From Syntrophaceae bacterium (lineage in GTDB: Bacteria; Desulfobacterota; Syntrophia; Syntrophales; UBA2192), in NCBI GenBank assembly GCA_013177795.1, contig JABLXY010000002.1, positions 1-64,000 on the forward strand: a DNA stretch of 64,000 nt. The letters are read 5' to 3'. This document shows positions 44,101 through 53,108 of the stretch, in pieces. The position numbers and the translations under genes are program-made. Within the stretch, counting starts at the first letter, position 1. Every line of letters begins with the position of its first letter. The notes below the pieces were generated by a model. That model made no database searches, was not told the origin of the DNA, and saw only the letters and a program-made list of their open reading frames with translations.

Positions 44101-44807
44101 GGAGCCCCCTGTATCGGTCGGCCAAGTCGGGCAGCCGCCTGTGGTCTTCCGGTTCGGAGCAGGGGGTGCTCCTGCTGGAGCGGATCTCGGGTGAGCCTCT
44201 CTCGAACCCCTCTACGGCGCCCTTCACCGCGGGCTCGAAGATTTTCGTCGGCGAGCCTCCGGGCGGGACCGATGCGGGAACCGTTGGTGTTCCCGGGGGC
44301 GTGAGCGACGAGGTCTTCCGCCGGCGCGACAACTGGCTCATGTTCTACGTGGGGGATCAGGACGGCAATGCCCCTGCGGATGTCAACCCCTTCAACAACT
44401 ATCGAGGCCCCATCCTGCGGAACTCGGTGCTGTGGCCGCCGGACAGCCCGGAAGAGACCGTGATCAACACGGACAACTTCACTCTCCTGCGTTTCGGCGA
44501 TTACCTCAACACCTCCCTCAGCTGCAGGGTCAATGGCTTGGTTCGCACGGGCGGCTACTGCCTGACGGGCTTCTTCACGAAGGACAACACCGGGCCTGCG
44601 GGAGACGTGCTGCGCTTCGCGAGTCCCGACGGGGCCCTTTTCCACAGCCCGCAGAGCGGCGTTGTCTTCCCGACGGGCCGCTCCGAAATCGGCTTGCACG
44701 CCTTTGGGAATGATGCACACTTTACCGAGTTCGACGATTTCGCCCTGCAGTTCGGCCCCGGCTATGGAATCACGCGTCAGGGCTTCCTGCTGCCCATCCA
44801 GCAGTAG
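41109..44807 (+). CDS. 1232-residue fusion: PilW-like pilin, CFI-box domain, PilX-like pilin, adhesin region
   Basis: One uninterrupted frame. Residues 1-195: prepilin (leader MRIMKRNTG, then FTLIEIMVSLVLVG) with PilW/MshO-like body, followed by an Asn/Gly/Pro-rich linker. Residues 198-295: CFI-box type domain, starting CFVTTAAYGDADHPVVEVLR, with LRRFRDRVLL, RFYYEIGPPLA and a strong hydrophobic helix at 262-293. Residues 305-365: a second pilin start, GQRG-AMLVTLIAALVVFSALG (Gly314-Ala), and the PilX-like NAMKAYYLAESGFRYA. Residues 365-1232: a long beta-rich, lectin/adhesin-like region with repeated Cys pairs. These parts are usually separate genes. A TTG at 42018 could start the second part but has no ribosome site. 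Confidence 0.85.
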   Translation: MRIMKRNTGFTLIEIMVSLVLVGLIASIAGTSVITATRSYVFARENNAITQKAQLALNRLTREIIELSDVRDASATCMVYESPYGRRAVALVGGTVRLFTDYAYTACPTTGGDVLVDGVQAFSILYNPNPGGTVSLWSMGQDVKNLFAVNIQFALARPDTGGTVPFFTTVSPRNNNNSGGGPLPTAASPPPEYRDKQCFVTTAAYGDADHPVVEVLRRFRDRVLLPTGAGQALVRFYYEIGPPLAAAIEDKPAACMLVRLLITPMAGFAFLALTCPVIIPFIFLLSFGVARLSARALARRSPRLKARLQGQRGAMLVTLIAALVVFSALGAVMIGMFGTSALSQVAGNNAMKAYYLAESGFRYAASRYIAVDLGNEAANEAAREALLENELHAKTFSLGSDGAFRLDVYPYYYKSTQPPSGHELTTKVFGGIPVDGTDFNSGSWVKVQRPDNVITYNRISGVSTLEPNTVRFYQIDASGNILSWDSAYGVGSTITPVCIPDRNVNSLRLIGPDSNGQYDLAFVSGTGARAFPEKNGIFTVKFQGEASPRVLAYRQRDLASNRLKGITDPNGGSLPTGPMVDPGTTAPYQNFVELTKFVRLESTGTIGTGASAVSRKVTYYTPIGYAKAQPEPKKKFQDKMLDFANWYTGDNIGRIGTLRAGTSYGSTMRVDTLQTTNTTPTDSCLRFREFQVGLNLAAARLESGEIIYPAIQQEWLRAGNYLSYDLEMKSFYTLITPNVRHALGITFRLDEQGNAMGFTYARGVPGFDQYGCDNDGIPFGFLGNIPGYVNYTPILLVWTKEYAKKEVNPQLEPSPHSIEPLTIADPPPVGRGTYAFVTNQTFWRNGDRVRFINTGGALPAGITAGRDYYIRKIESGGLTYLYLFSTLEGAVTFDRNWPGLVDITDYGTGTTTVIVQDPIFTKLAHQVLTSGNEYYQIMTSSFLDSFATFTARIIEAPSVSFVGGGGTAAREIRSGETVYQTANNLPGGPVNAKYRVMRSPLYRSAKSGSRLWSSGSEQGVLLLERISGEPLSNPSTAPFTAGSKIFVGEPPGGTDAGTVGVPGGVSDEVFRRRDNWLMFYVGDQDGNAPADVNPFNNYRGPILRNSVLWPPDSPEETVINTDNFTLLRFGDYLNTSLSCRVNGLVRTGGYCLTGFFTKDNTGPAGDVLRFASPDGALFHSPQSGVVFPTGRSEIGLHAFGNDAHFTEFDDFALQFGPGYGITRQGFLLPIQQ

Positions 44808-44830
44808 CGCGCAGACGGTTGGAGTGGACG

Positions 44831-44858
44831 AAAACCCGGCCCCGGCCGGGTTTTCTCT
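44831..44858 (+). terminator. Rho-independent terminator of the minor pseudopilin operon
   Basis: AAAACCCGGCC at 44831-44841 pairs with GGCCGGGTTTT ending at 44854, two-base spacer, followed by CTCTTC. Confidence 0.75.
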
Positions 44859-44932
44859 TCTGTGCAGTGTCGAAGCTATGTGCTACGGGCGCGGGAATGA
44901 AGGAGTGAAGGGGAAAGGGATCTTGACCTGTC

Positions 44933-45054
44933 AGGCTGTTCAAAAAGGTTCAGATACAAGGCGCTCGAGATTCCGAGGAGCGAGGCGTACTGGATGCGTA
45001 TGTTGAGCGACGAGGAAGGAGAGCAACGCAGCAGATGACCTTTTTCAACAGCCT
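44933..45054. repeat. MITE-like intergenic repeat with 17-bp inverted ends
   Basis: AGGCTGTTCAAAAAGGT (44933-44949) is mirrored with one mismatch by ACCTTTTTCAACAGCCT (45038-45054). The 122-bp unit has no gene. Elements with these ends and a similar core are, from memory, dispersed between genes in deltaproteobacterial genomes. It ends five bases from the stop of the PilT-like gene and may serve as its terminator. Confidence 0.6.
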
Positions 45055-45059
45055 CCAGC

Positions 45060-46478
45060 CTAGGCCTTGGGCCTTCCGAAGTTGCTGATCTGCGCGATCA
45101 GCTCGTCGATGGAGGCCTTCTCGTCGATGATCAGGTGGGAGCCGCCCTTTTCGCCCTCGTCGATGGACTGGCTGTAGAGGTGGTCGAAAGCCCCGTCCCG
45201 GGAGATGGCCGACACGGCCCTTTCCCCGTTCCCCCCCGCCCGCGGCGGGGACTGCCCGCGGGCCAGCTCGGGACCGATACCGTTGTGCAGTTCATGCCCG
45301 CCGATCCCTGCGCCGAAATCCAGGTAGGCCTGGGAGCCGTAAGCGGATGCGCCACGAGGCTGCTCCGGCTTTCGGGGCGGTGCGGTCGGGCGCGGCCCTG
45401 CGGGTTCGCCCTCGATGAGGGGAGAGTGGTACACCTCTTCCTGGGACGATTCCGCCGAGGGCTTGAAGATGTCCTGGGGTGATGCGAACGTGCTGACCTT
45501 GGCCAGGTATTCCCGGACGTAGCGCTCGGTCGTGAACATGCCGTCGCTTTTGCCCATCTGGATGACGCTCTCGATCTGGGGGAACTTGTTCTCCCGGAGG
45601 ATCCCCTTCACGGACTGGTTGCCGCGGAGGATCGAAAGGACGGGCACGCGGAACCCGACGTCTTCCTTGATGACGAGATGCTGGACCACGAGCCACTGCA
45701 GCGTGGATGCGACCTGGTGGCGGATCTCCTCCTGGGCCTCGAGGGGGAAGGAGTTGCACAGCCGGTACAGGGCATCTTCCGCATGGGTGGCGTGGAGAGT
45801 CGCAATGACCAGGTGCCCCGATTCGGCGGCGTTGAGGGTCAGCCGCATAACCTCCGGCTCCCTCAATTCCCCCACGACGATGACGTCGGGGTCCTCCCGC
45901 AGCACGTCGATGAGCCCCTGCTCGAAGGACGGCATGTGGGCGCCGAGCTCCCGCTGCTCGATGAAGGACTTCCTCGAGACGTAGCGGTACTCAACGGGGT
46001 CCTCGAGGGTGACGATGTGCGCGGCCCGGTTGCGGTTGATCTCGTCGACCAGGGCCGCGATCGTCGTCGACTTGCCCGACCCGGTGGCGCCGCAGATGAG
46101 GACCAGGCCGGCGCGAAGATCGGCGATCTGTTTCAGCGAGGGGTGGAGGTTGAGCTTTTCGATGGTCGGCACGGTCCCGGGGAGAAGACGGATGGCGATG
46201 CTGAGACCGCGCGTCGTGTTGAAAATGTTGACCCGGATCCGGATGTTCCGGATCGTCATGGCCATGTCGACGGACCAGCGGCTCCTCAGGGTCTGCAGCT
46301 GCCTGGCCGTGAGGATTTTCTTGACGATCCCGTCGATCTCGCCGTGCGTCCACCTGCCGGAGGTGTCGAAATGGATCTGGCCGTTCTTGCGGTAGACGAC
46401 CGGATGCCCCCCGGTCATGTGGACATCGGAACAGCCCTCCTGGACGGCCGTCGCGATGACCTTGCTGAACTTATTCAT
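45060..46478 (-). CDS. PilT-like retraction ATPase with C-terminal tail, paralogue 1
   Basis: 472 residues from ATG 46478. The PilT core (about 1-345) has Walker A GATGSGKSTT, Asp box VTLEDPVEYRYV, Walker B DPDVIVVGELREPE, and His box LHATHAEDAL. PilT hexamers depolymerise pili. About 115 residues of low-complexity Pro/Gly/Glu sequence follow, beginning EEVYHSPLIEGEP and ending in a helix LIIDEKASIDELIAQI. Both end motifs recur in the neighbouring paralogue. A sigma54-type promoter candidate lies about 110 bp upstream. Confidence 0.9.
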   Translation of the reverse strand: MNKFSKVIATAVQEGCSDVHMTGGHPVVYRKNGQIHFDTSGRWTHGEIDGIVKKILTARQLQTLRSRWSVDMAMTIRNIRIRVNIFNTTRGLSIAIRLLPGTVPTIEKLNLHPSLKQIADLRAGLVLICGATGSGKSTTIAALVDEINRNRAAHIVTLEDPVEYRYVSRKSFIEQRELGAHMPSFEQGLIDVLREDPDVIVVGELREPEVMRLTLNAAESGHLVIATLHATHAEDALYRLCNSFPLEAQEEIRHQVASTLQWLVVQHLVIKEDVGFRVPVLSILRGNQSVKGILRENKFPQIESVIQMGKSDGMFTTERYVREYLAKVSTFASPQDIFKPSAESSQEEVYHSPLIEGEPAGPRPTAPPRKPEQPRGASAYGSQAYLDFGAGIGGHELHNGIGPELARGQSPPRAGGNGERAVSAISRDGAFDHLYSQSIDEGEKGGSHLIIDEKASIDELIAQISNFGRPKA

Positions 46479-46585
46479 CCTTTTTTCCCCCCCGGATCCA
46501 TTAGGAATCAGCGATGCGGAATCCGCCTGAAGGTGCACATCTGGAAAAAGGATCAACAGCGCATGGTTCCGGCGGAGGTATTATT

Positions 46586-46601
46586 AGCACGAAACATGCC
46601 A
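46586..46601 (-). promoter_or_regulatory. Candidate sigma54 promoter of PilT-like gene 1
   Basis: On the minus strand (46601 to 46586) TGGCATGTTTCGTGCT has GG-N10-GC spacing and the same TGGCAT-N5-GTGC form as the pilMN candidate. It lies 108 bp upstream of the start codon. Confidence 0.5.
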
Positions 46602-46740
46602 CATGCCCCGAGGGACTCAAAATATAAAATAAGCCAAATCAATTAGTTGCGTCTATTTTGACACGGGTAAAAAACGGCGGCGGGTCAAAAAATCGGCAGG
46701 CTGTTGGGCCGGTGCAACTGATGCATCAAAAATTGTAGAT

Positions 46741-47979
46741 TCACTCTTTGAACTTCCCCGAGTCCCTGATCTGGGCGATCAGCTCGTCGACGGTTGCCTT
46801 CTCGTCGATCAAGAAGTGCTTCTCCGCCGCCTCGTCGGGGTGGAGGAATATGACGGACTTGTCTTCGAAGGGGGCCTTCTTCGGTTTCGACGCCGCCGGT
46901 TCGGGTTCCGCCTCGAGCAGCGGTGAGTGATAGATCACCTCACGGGACGTCTCCTCCGAAGGCTTGAAATTCTCGGCCGGCGGGTAAAAGGAGTCTTTCG
47001 CGCTCAGGTAGTCCTTCAGGTACCTCTCCATCGAGAACATGCCGTCGGCCTTCCCGGTCTGGATGGCGCTTTCGATCTGCGGCAGCTTGTTCTCCCGGAT
47101 CATGCCCCGGACCGTGTTGTTGCCCCGCAGGATGGAGAGCAGAGGGACCCGGAACCCGTGCCGCTCGTGGAAGATGAGCTGCTGGACCACGATCCAGGCG
47201 AGCGTGGACGCAACCTGGAAGCGGATCTCCTCCTGGGCCTCGACGGGGAAGGAGTTGAACATCCGGTACAGGGCGTCCTCCGCGTTGGTGGCGTGCAGCG
47301 ACGCGATTACGAGATGGCCCGATTCGGCCGCGTTGAGGGTCAGCCGCATGACCTCAGGCTCTCTCAGCTCCCCGACGACGATCACATCCGGGTCCTGCCG
47401 CAGGACGTCCGTGAGCCCCTTTTCGAAGGAGGGCATGTGCGTGCCCAGTTCGCGTTGCTCGACGAAGGACTGTTTCGAGACGAACCGGTACTCGATGGGG
47501 TCCTCGAGGGTGACGATGTGGGCGGCCCGGCTGCGGTTGATCTCGTCGATGATGGCGGCGATCGTCGTCGACTTGCCTGTGCCCGTGGCCCCGCAGATGA
47601 GGACGAGCCCGGCACGCAGCTCGGCGATCTGCTGCAGGGAAGGGTGCAGGTTGAGGCGCTGGATCGTCGGGATGACGCCCGGGAGCAGGCGGATGGCGAG
47701 GCTCAACCCGCGCGTCGCGCTGAAGACGTTGAGCCTCAGCCGCACGTTCTGGATGGTGACCGCGAGATCGACGGACCACTCCCTGCGCAGGATCTGCATC
47801 TGCCGCGGCGTGAGAAGCTTCCGGACCAGCCCGTCCACCTCGGCATGGCTCCACTTGATGGAGCGGTCCTGCTGGATCTGGCCGTTCTTGCGGAACACCA
47901 CCGGGTGGGCGCCCGTGATGTGAATGTCCGAAACCCCCTCACGGACGGCTGCGGCGATGACGCCGCTGAACTTCTTCAT
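46741..47979 (-). CDS. PilT-like retraction ATPase with C-terminal tail, paralogue 2
   Basis: 412 residues. Same core as paralogue 1: Walker A GATGTGKSTT, VTLEDPIEYRFV, DPDVIVVGELREPE, LHATNAEDAL. The tail is shorter (about 60 residues) but keeps EVIYHSPLLEAEP and the terminal LIDEKATVDELIAQI. The pair resembles pilT/pilU pairs, in which one is the main motor and the other an accessory. It lies upstream of paralogue 1 in the same direction with a 262-bp gap. Confidence 0.9.
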   Translation of the reverse strand: MKKFSGVIAAAVREGVSDIHITGAHPVVFRKNGQIQQDRSIKWSHAEVDGLVRKLLTPRQMQILRREWSVDLAVTIQNVRLRLNVFSATRGLSLAIRLLPGVIPTIQRLNLHPSLQQIAELRAGLVLICGATGTGKSTTIAAIIDEINRSRAAHIVTLEDPIEYRFVSKQSFVEQRELGTHMPSFEKGLTDVLRQDPDVIVVGELREPEVMRLTLNAAESGHLVIASLHATNAEDALYRMFNSFPVEAQEEIRFQVASTLAWIVVQQLIFHERHGFRVPLLSILRGNNTVRGMIRENKLPQIESAIQTGKADGMFSMERYLKDYLSAKDSFYPPAENFKPSEETSREVIYHSPLLEAEPEPAASKPKKAPFEDKSVIFLHPDEAAEKHFLIDEKATVDELIAQIRDSGKFKE

Positions 47980-48140
47980 TGTTTATCCATCCCTGCGCGC
48001 CGGGCGCTTCCCGGGTGGGTGGCATCCCTGCGCCCGTCCGGAAAAAATCCCCAATGTGTCTATCGTCTCGAATCCGCCGCTCCTTGAGCCGGCCGACGCG
48101 GCCGCCTCCGGGCCCCTTCCCAGGCTGCCCGGCGGGGCCC

Positions 48141-48608
48141 TTACAGGTTCTTCTTGATCTCCGAGAGGATCACGACGTGCTTGCGCTCCTCGTCGATGAC
48201 CTGATCGAGAAGGCCCTGGGCGGATTCCGTCACGTACTTCTTCATTTCCGAGTAATAGAGAACCGAGTCGAGCTCCCGTCCAATGGCAAAATCCAGCGCC
48301 GCGGCCACGTCCTTGACGTCGGCCAGCTCCTTGGCCGCCGACATCACGAAGACCTTCCCGTCGATGCTGGCCTGCAGGTAGGCCATGTACTCGCCGGGGT
48401 AGCTCTCCTTCGGCATGACCGTGTCGATCTTGGAGAACATGTCGGCAAAGAGCTTGCGGTGCTTGATCTCCTCGGAGGCCAGCTTGGTGAATATGCCGTA
48501 GACCTTGGGGTCCTTGGTCATGGATGCTGCATAATTATAAAACTTTTCGCCGTTCTCTTCCATGCGGATGGCGAATTGAAAGATGTCGCTTCCCTGGTAG
48601 CTGCTCAT
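48141..48608 (-). CDS. Ferritin-like (rubrerythrin-type) di-iron protein
   Basis: 155 residues forming a four-helix bundle. Ligands: Glu in MEENGEKFY, EExxH in ASEEIKHRKLF, Glu in IGRELDSVLYY, and EExxH in DEERKHVVIL. No rubredoxin domain is attached, as in the short rubrerythrin-like proteins of anaerobes. Likely role in peroxide or iron handling. RBS GAAGGGGGA precedes ATG 48608. Confidence 0.88.
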   Translation of the reverse strand: MSSYQGSDIFQFAIRMEENGEKFYNYAASMTKDPKVYGIFTKLASEEIKHRKLFADMFSKIDTVMPKESYPGEYMAYLQASIDGKVFVMSAAKELADVKDVAAALDFAIGRELDSVLYYSEMKKYVTESAQGLLDQVIDEERKHVVILSEIKKNL

Positions 48609-49402
48609 GTTTTTCCCCCTTCTGTAAAGTTGCGGCGATTATAGACGCCTTTTCACTCCGTAGCCACCTTTTTTTCTGCTCACGGCTATGGCGCTTGTCA
48701 AGGCATTGTAGAGGGAATTTCTCACAGTCATCCCTCAGGGCCTGTCTCCGCCGCGGCGGGGGCCGAGATCCCGGACTGCTTGACACACTCTCGAACCCGC
48801 AAAGCAATTCGCTCGCACGGAATCAAGCACGGCAACCGGATACCGTCTTATTGGGAAGGCAAATCGGGGTTCAAAAGAGGGGGGGCGGGGAGGTCTTTCG
48901 ACCTCCCCTTTGGAGTTTATCGCTCGTGAAGGAGGAGATTCTTAAGCGATTGAAACTGTTTTTTTGAAACTCTTAATCGGCTGCTTCGCTTGAATGAAGG
49001 CCCTCCTCGCTGTTGTTGGGCACCTCATTTGCAGTTACCTTGTGCCTCGAAGTTTTGCAGGGAGCGTGCCATGAATACGGCATTCGGACAAGACATTGAT
49101 ATTGCGCGCTATTTTCCTCAATTCGCCTTTCTCTCCCGCCGGGCATGACGGGGCGTGGAGGCAAGAAATGTCGGCCGCGGCAGGCGGCTTTTAAAAAGTT
49201 CATCATTTTTGAATACTTGCATTGATGCGCGCCTGCCGACATCCTCGACATTAATGTCGAAACGGGCCGGAGCAAGAATCGGGAGCCATGCTTGACATTT
49301 GTATCATGATGGGGTTCACTGTTTCAGCGCGCGCCGGGACGTCCCTGCGGAACGGGTAAAGGGCGGCGCCGGCTCGATCCGGCGCCCAAAGAGGAGTCGG
49401 TC
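48609..49402. other. 794-bp stretch without a recognisable gene
   Basis: Frames of up to about 145 codons exist on both strands but have poor composition and no ribosome sites. Visible structure: a hairpin GGGGAGGT / ACCTCCCC (48887-48908, six-base loop) followed by TTTGG; a repeated TTGAAACT around 48949 and 48963; and the 16-bp palindrome at 49245. Base composition is more AT-rich than the surroundings, suggesting a decayed or transferred segment or an RNA gene. Confidence 0.5.
49245..49260. promoter_or_regulatory. 16-bp perfect palindrome upstream of the Zra-like module
   Basis: TCGACATTAATGTCGA is perfectly self-complementary and AT-centred, 143 bp upstream of the LTxxQ gene. A TTGACA occurs 32 bases downstream (49292). 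It is a plausible operator; the binding protein is unknown. Confidence 0.4.
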
Positions 49403-49849
49403 ATGAAGCTGAGAGGCATTCTTCCTGTTCTTTTCCTGTTGATCTGCCTCGTCCCGGATAGCCAGGCGCAGGTTGCCGGCCGCGACCAGCGGCCCGATCC
49501 CGGGAACGCGATGAGCCGCGAAGTTTCCCTCGTGAAGGAGCTGAAGCTCACGGAGGCCCAGGACAGGGAGATGAAACGGATCCGGGCGCACTACTCGAAC
49601 CGGATCCTGAAGCTGCGCAGCGAGATCATTGGAAAGAGCATCCAGTACCGCGATCTCCTGCGCGACCCTGCCGCCTCCGAGGAAAGCATCCGGGCCAAGG
49701 GAAAGGAGATCGAGGCCATCGACACCCAGCTGATCCGCGAAAAGATCGAATTCGAGATCGAGATGAGAAAGATCCTGACACCCGAGCAGTTCCAGCGCTG
49801 GCACTCCGCCGCGGACCAGCAACCGGCGACGAAGAAGCCCGTTCGATGA
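49403..49849 (+). CDS. Periplasmic LTxxQ (Spy/ZraP-like) protein
   Basis: 148 residues: signal peptide to about AQA, then a helical protein with LTEAQDREMKRIRAHY and a second hook LTPEQFQRWHS, the paired LTxxQ motifs of the CpxP/Spy/ZraP family. Such proteins are periplasmic chaperones or metal sensors that modulate a two-component system. A sensor kinase follows 37 bp later and an NtrC-type regulator after it, the content of the ZraP-ZraS-ZraR system. RBS AAAGAGGAG. Confidence 0.8.
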   Translation: MKLRGILPVLFLLICLVPDSQAQVAGRDQRPDPGNAMSREVSLVKELKLTEAQDREMKRIRAHYSNRILKLRSEIIGKSIQYRDLLRDPAASEESIRAKGKEIEAIDTQLIREKIEFEIEMRKILTPEQFQRWHSAADQQPATKKPVR

Positions 49850-49886
49850 GCAAACCGGAGAACCCCTTTTCTCACCGGATAGCCGG

Positions 49887-51647
49887 ATGAATCAAATCCC
49901 CTCAGCCAGCCAGATCCTCCTGCGCCCCATCACGCTGATCATTTCCTGCACGATTTTCGTGATCCTGATCCTGGTCATGGGCCTCATGGACCTCAACCGG
50001 CTCGACCGCTCCCTTGTCAATTTCATGGAAGTCAGGGGGCTCGACGTGGCCGAAAAGATCGAGCGGGAGGCCCTGGTCAGCTACACGAGCATCATGCAGA
50101 TGCTCCGGGGCGAGGCGGCCGGCGAGACCCTCATCCCGCTGACGGACGAGACCTTCCTGACCCAGGAGTCTCTGATCCGTGCCCTGGTCAACGTGCTCCG
50201 CTCGATCGACGCCCGTTGGCCGTCCGGGGTCATCCCCCCGGAAGAGGCCAAGGCGGTGATGGAGCGGGAGGGGCTCTGGCTGCTGGCCGTCGTCGATGAC
50301 TCGGGCCGTGCCCTCTTTCAGAGCCGGCCTCTCCCGAGGCAGATCCTCCTGCGCGCCGAGCCCGCCGTGAAGAAGAAGAAGGATCTCGTGATCGACCTCT
50401 TCGGCCGCTCCGAGAGGGCGGGCCGCAGCGGTGTCGTGGCCTTGCGGCGCAGCGGCGGCAACGGGACGGTGATCGTCGCCCTGGACGAGGCTGCCCTGCA
50501 GCGCTGGGGCATTCGAATCGCAATGCAGCGGGCCGTCGACGAGGCGGCGCAAACCCCGGGGGTCGTCTTCGTGGCCGTTCTGGACGGCCGCGGCGCCGTG
50601 CTGGGTTCCAGGGGAGAGCAGCCGGCGATCCAGGAGATGACGGCCCAGGAAAAAGAGCTCCTGGCCGGGTCCCTTGCCGTGACCGCCCGCGGCGTCACCC
50701 TGGGCGAGCGGGAGCACGTCATGGTCATGGCCCCGCTCACCATGGACGGGCGTCCCGTCGGGATCGTCCGGGTCGGCTTCCAGAGGGACCGCATGGACCA
50801 GATCCTGGAGACCAACCGCCACTTCCTCTTCCTCTCGATGGGCTTCATCGTTCTGGCGGGCCTGTCCTCCCTCTGGTTCGTTTTCCAGAACCACAAGCGC
50901 CACCTTGCCCGTCTCGACGAGATGCGCAAGCGTCTCGAGCAGTCGGAGCGGCTCTCCTCCCTCGGCCAGCTCGCAGCCGGCGTGGCCCATGAGATCCGCA
51001 ACCCCCTCAACGCCATCAGCATGGCGAGCCAGCGGCTCCAGCGGGAGTTCCTTCCCTGCGAGGAGGACAAGAGCCAGGAGTTCGGCCGCCTCACGGGGGT
51101 CATCCGCGACGAGATCCGCCGCCTGAACGTCATCATCGAGGACTTCCTCACCTTCTCCCGCAGCAGGCGGCTCGAGCTTCGCGACTATTCGCTGACCGAG
51201 GTCATCCAGAAACTGGCGCGGCTCATGGGCGAGGAGGCCCGGGCGCGCGGGATCACGCTCACCCTGAAGCCGGAGCCGGACGCCCTCATGGTCCCCATGG
51301 ACGTGGACAAGCTGCAGCAGGCCCTGATCAACATCGTCAAGAACGCCATCGAGTCCATCGACGGTCCGGGCTCCATCGACATTGCCGTCGAGAAGCCGTC
51401 GGCCGACCGGGCCGTCGTCCGGATCTCCGACACGGGCTCCGGCCTGGCGCCGGAGGAGGTCGAGAAGATCTTCGACCCCGACTACACCACCAAGGAAAAA
51501 GGGCTGGGCCTCGGCCTGCCCATCGCCTATGAAATCATCCGCGGCCACGGCGGGACCATCCGCGTCCAGAGCGCGGTCGGCAGGGGAACGACGTTCGAGG
51601 TCACGCTGCCGACCCGGCCGGCTTCCGCGGCGGCCCCCGCCCGCTGA
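49887..51647 (+). CDS. Sensor histidine kinase, NtrB/ZraS type
   Basis: 586 residues. Helix about 9-34, a periplasmic sensor of about 280 residues (dCache-like by size), second helix about 312-333, then a coiled linker. HisKA with phospho-accepting His368 in GVAHEIRNPLN. HATPase with N box IVKNAIES, G1 ISDTGSGL and G2 GLGLGLPIAYEI. It should phosphorylate the NtrC-type regulator encoded 98 bp downstream. The preceding periplasmic LTxxQ protein probably modulates its input. Confidence 0.9.
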   Translation: MNQIPSASQILLRPITLIISCTIFVILILVMGLMDLNRLDRSLVNFMEVRGLDVAEKIEREALVSYTSIMQMLRGEAAGETLIPLTDETFLTQESLIRALVNVLRSIDARWPSGVIPPEEAKAVMEREGLWLLAVVDDSGRALFQSRPLPRQILLRAEPAVKKKKDLVIDLFGRSERAGRSGVVALRRSGGNGTVIVALDEAALQRWGIRIAMQRAVDEAAQTPGVVFVAVLDGRGAVLGSRGEQPAIQEMTAQEKELLAGSLAVTARGVTLGEREHVMVMAPLTMDGRPVGIVRVGFQRDRMDQILETNRHFLFLSMGFIVLAGLSSLWFVFQNHKRHLARLDEMRKRLEQSERLSSLGQLAAGVAHEIRNPLNAISMASQRLQREFLPCEEDKSQEFGRLTGVIRDEIRRLNVIIEDFLTFSRSRRLELRDYSLTEVIQKLARLMGEEARARGITLTLKPEPDALMVPMDVDKLQQALINIVKNAIESIDGPGSIDIAVEKPSADRAVVRISDTGSGLAPEEVEKIFDPDYTTKEKGLGLGLPIAYEIIRGHGGTIRVQSAVGRGTTFEVTLPTRPASAAAPAR

Positions 51648-51745
51648 GGGGCGGACGGGGTGTGGCAAAGTCCCGCCGATTGTGATAATTCGACCGGCAG
51701 GGCGCACCGTGCCGGAGAGGAAGGGGACGGGCTGCACGGAGAGGC

Positions 51746-53104
<1,359 letters not shown>

Positions 53105-53108
53105 AAGT

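Noticed and set aside
48973-49275. 100-codon minus-strand frame in the gene-free stretch
   Set aside because: No ribosome site, no recognisable domain, and an amino-acid make-up unlike its neighbours. More likely chance.
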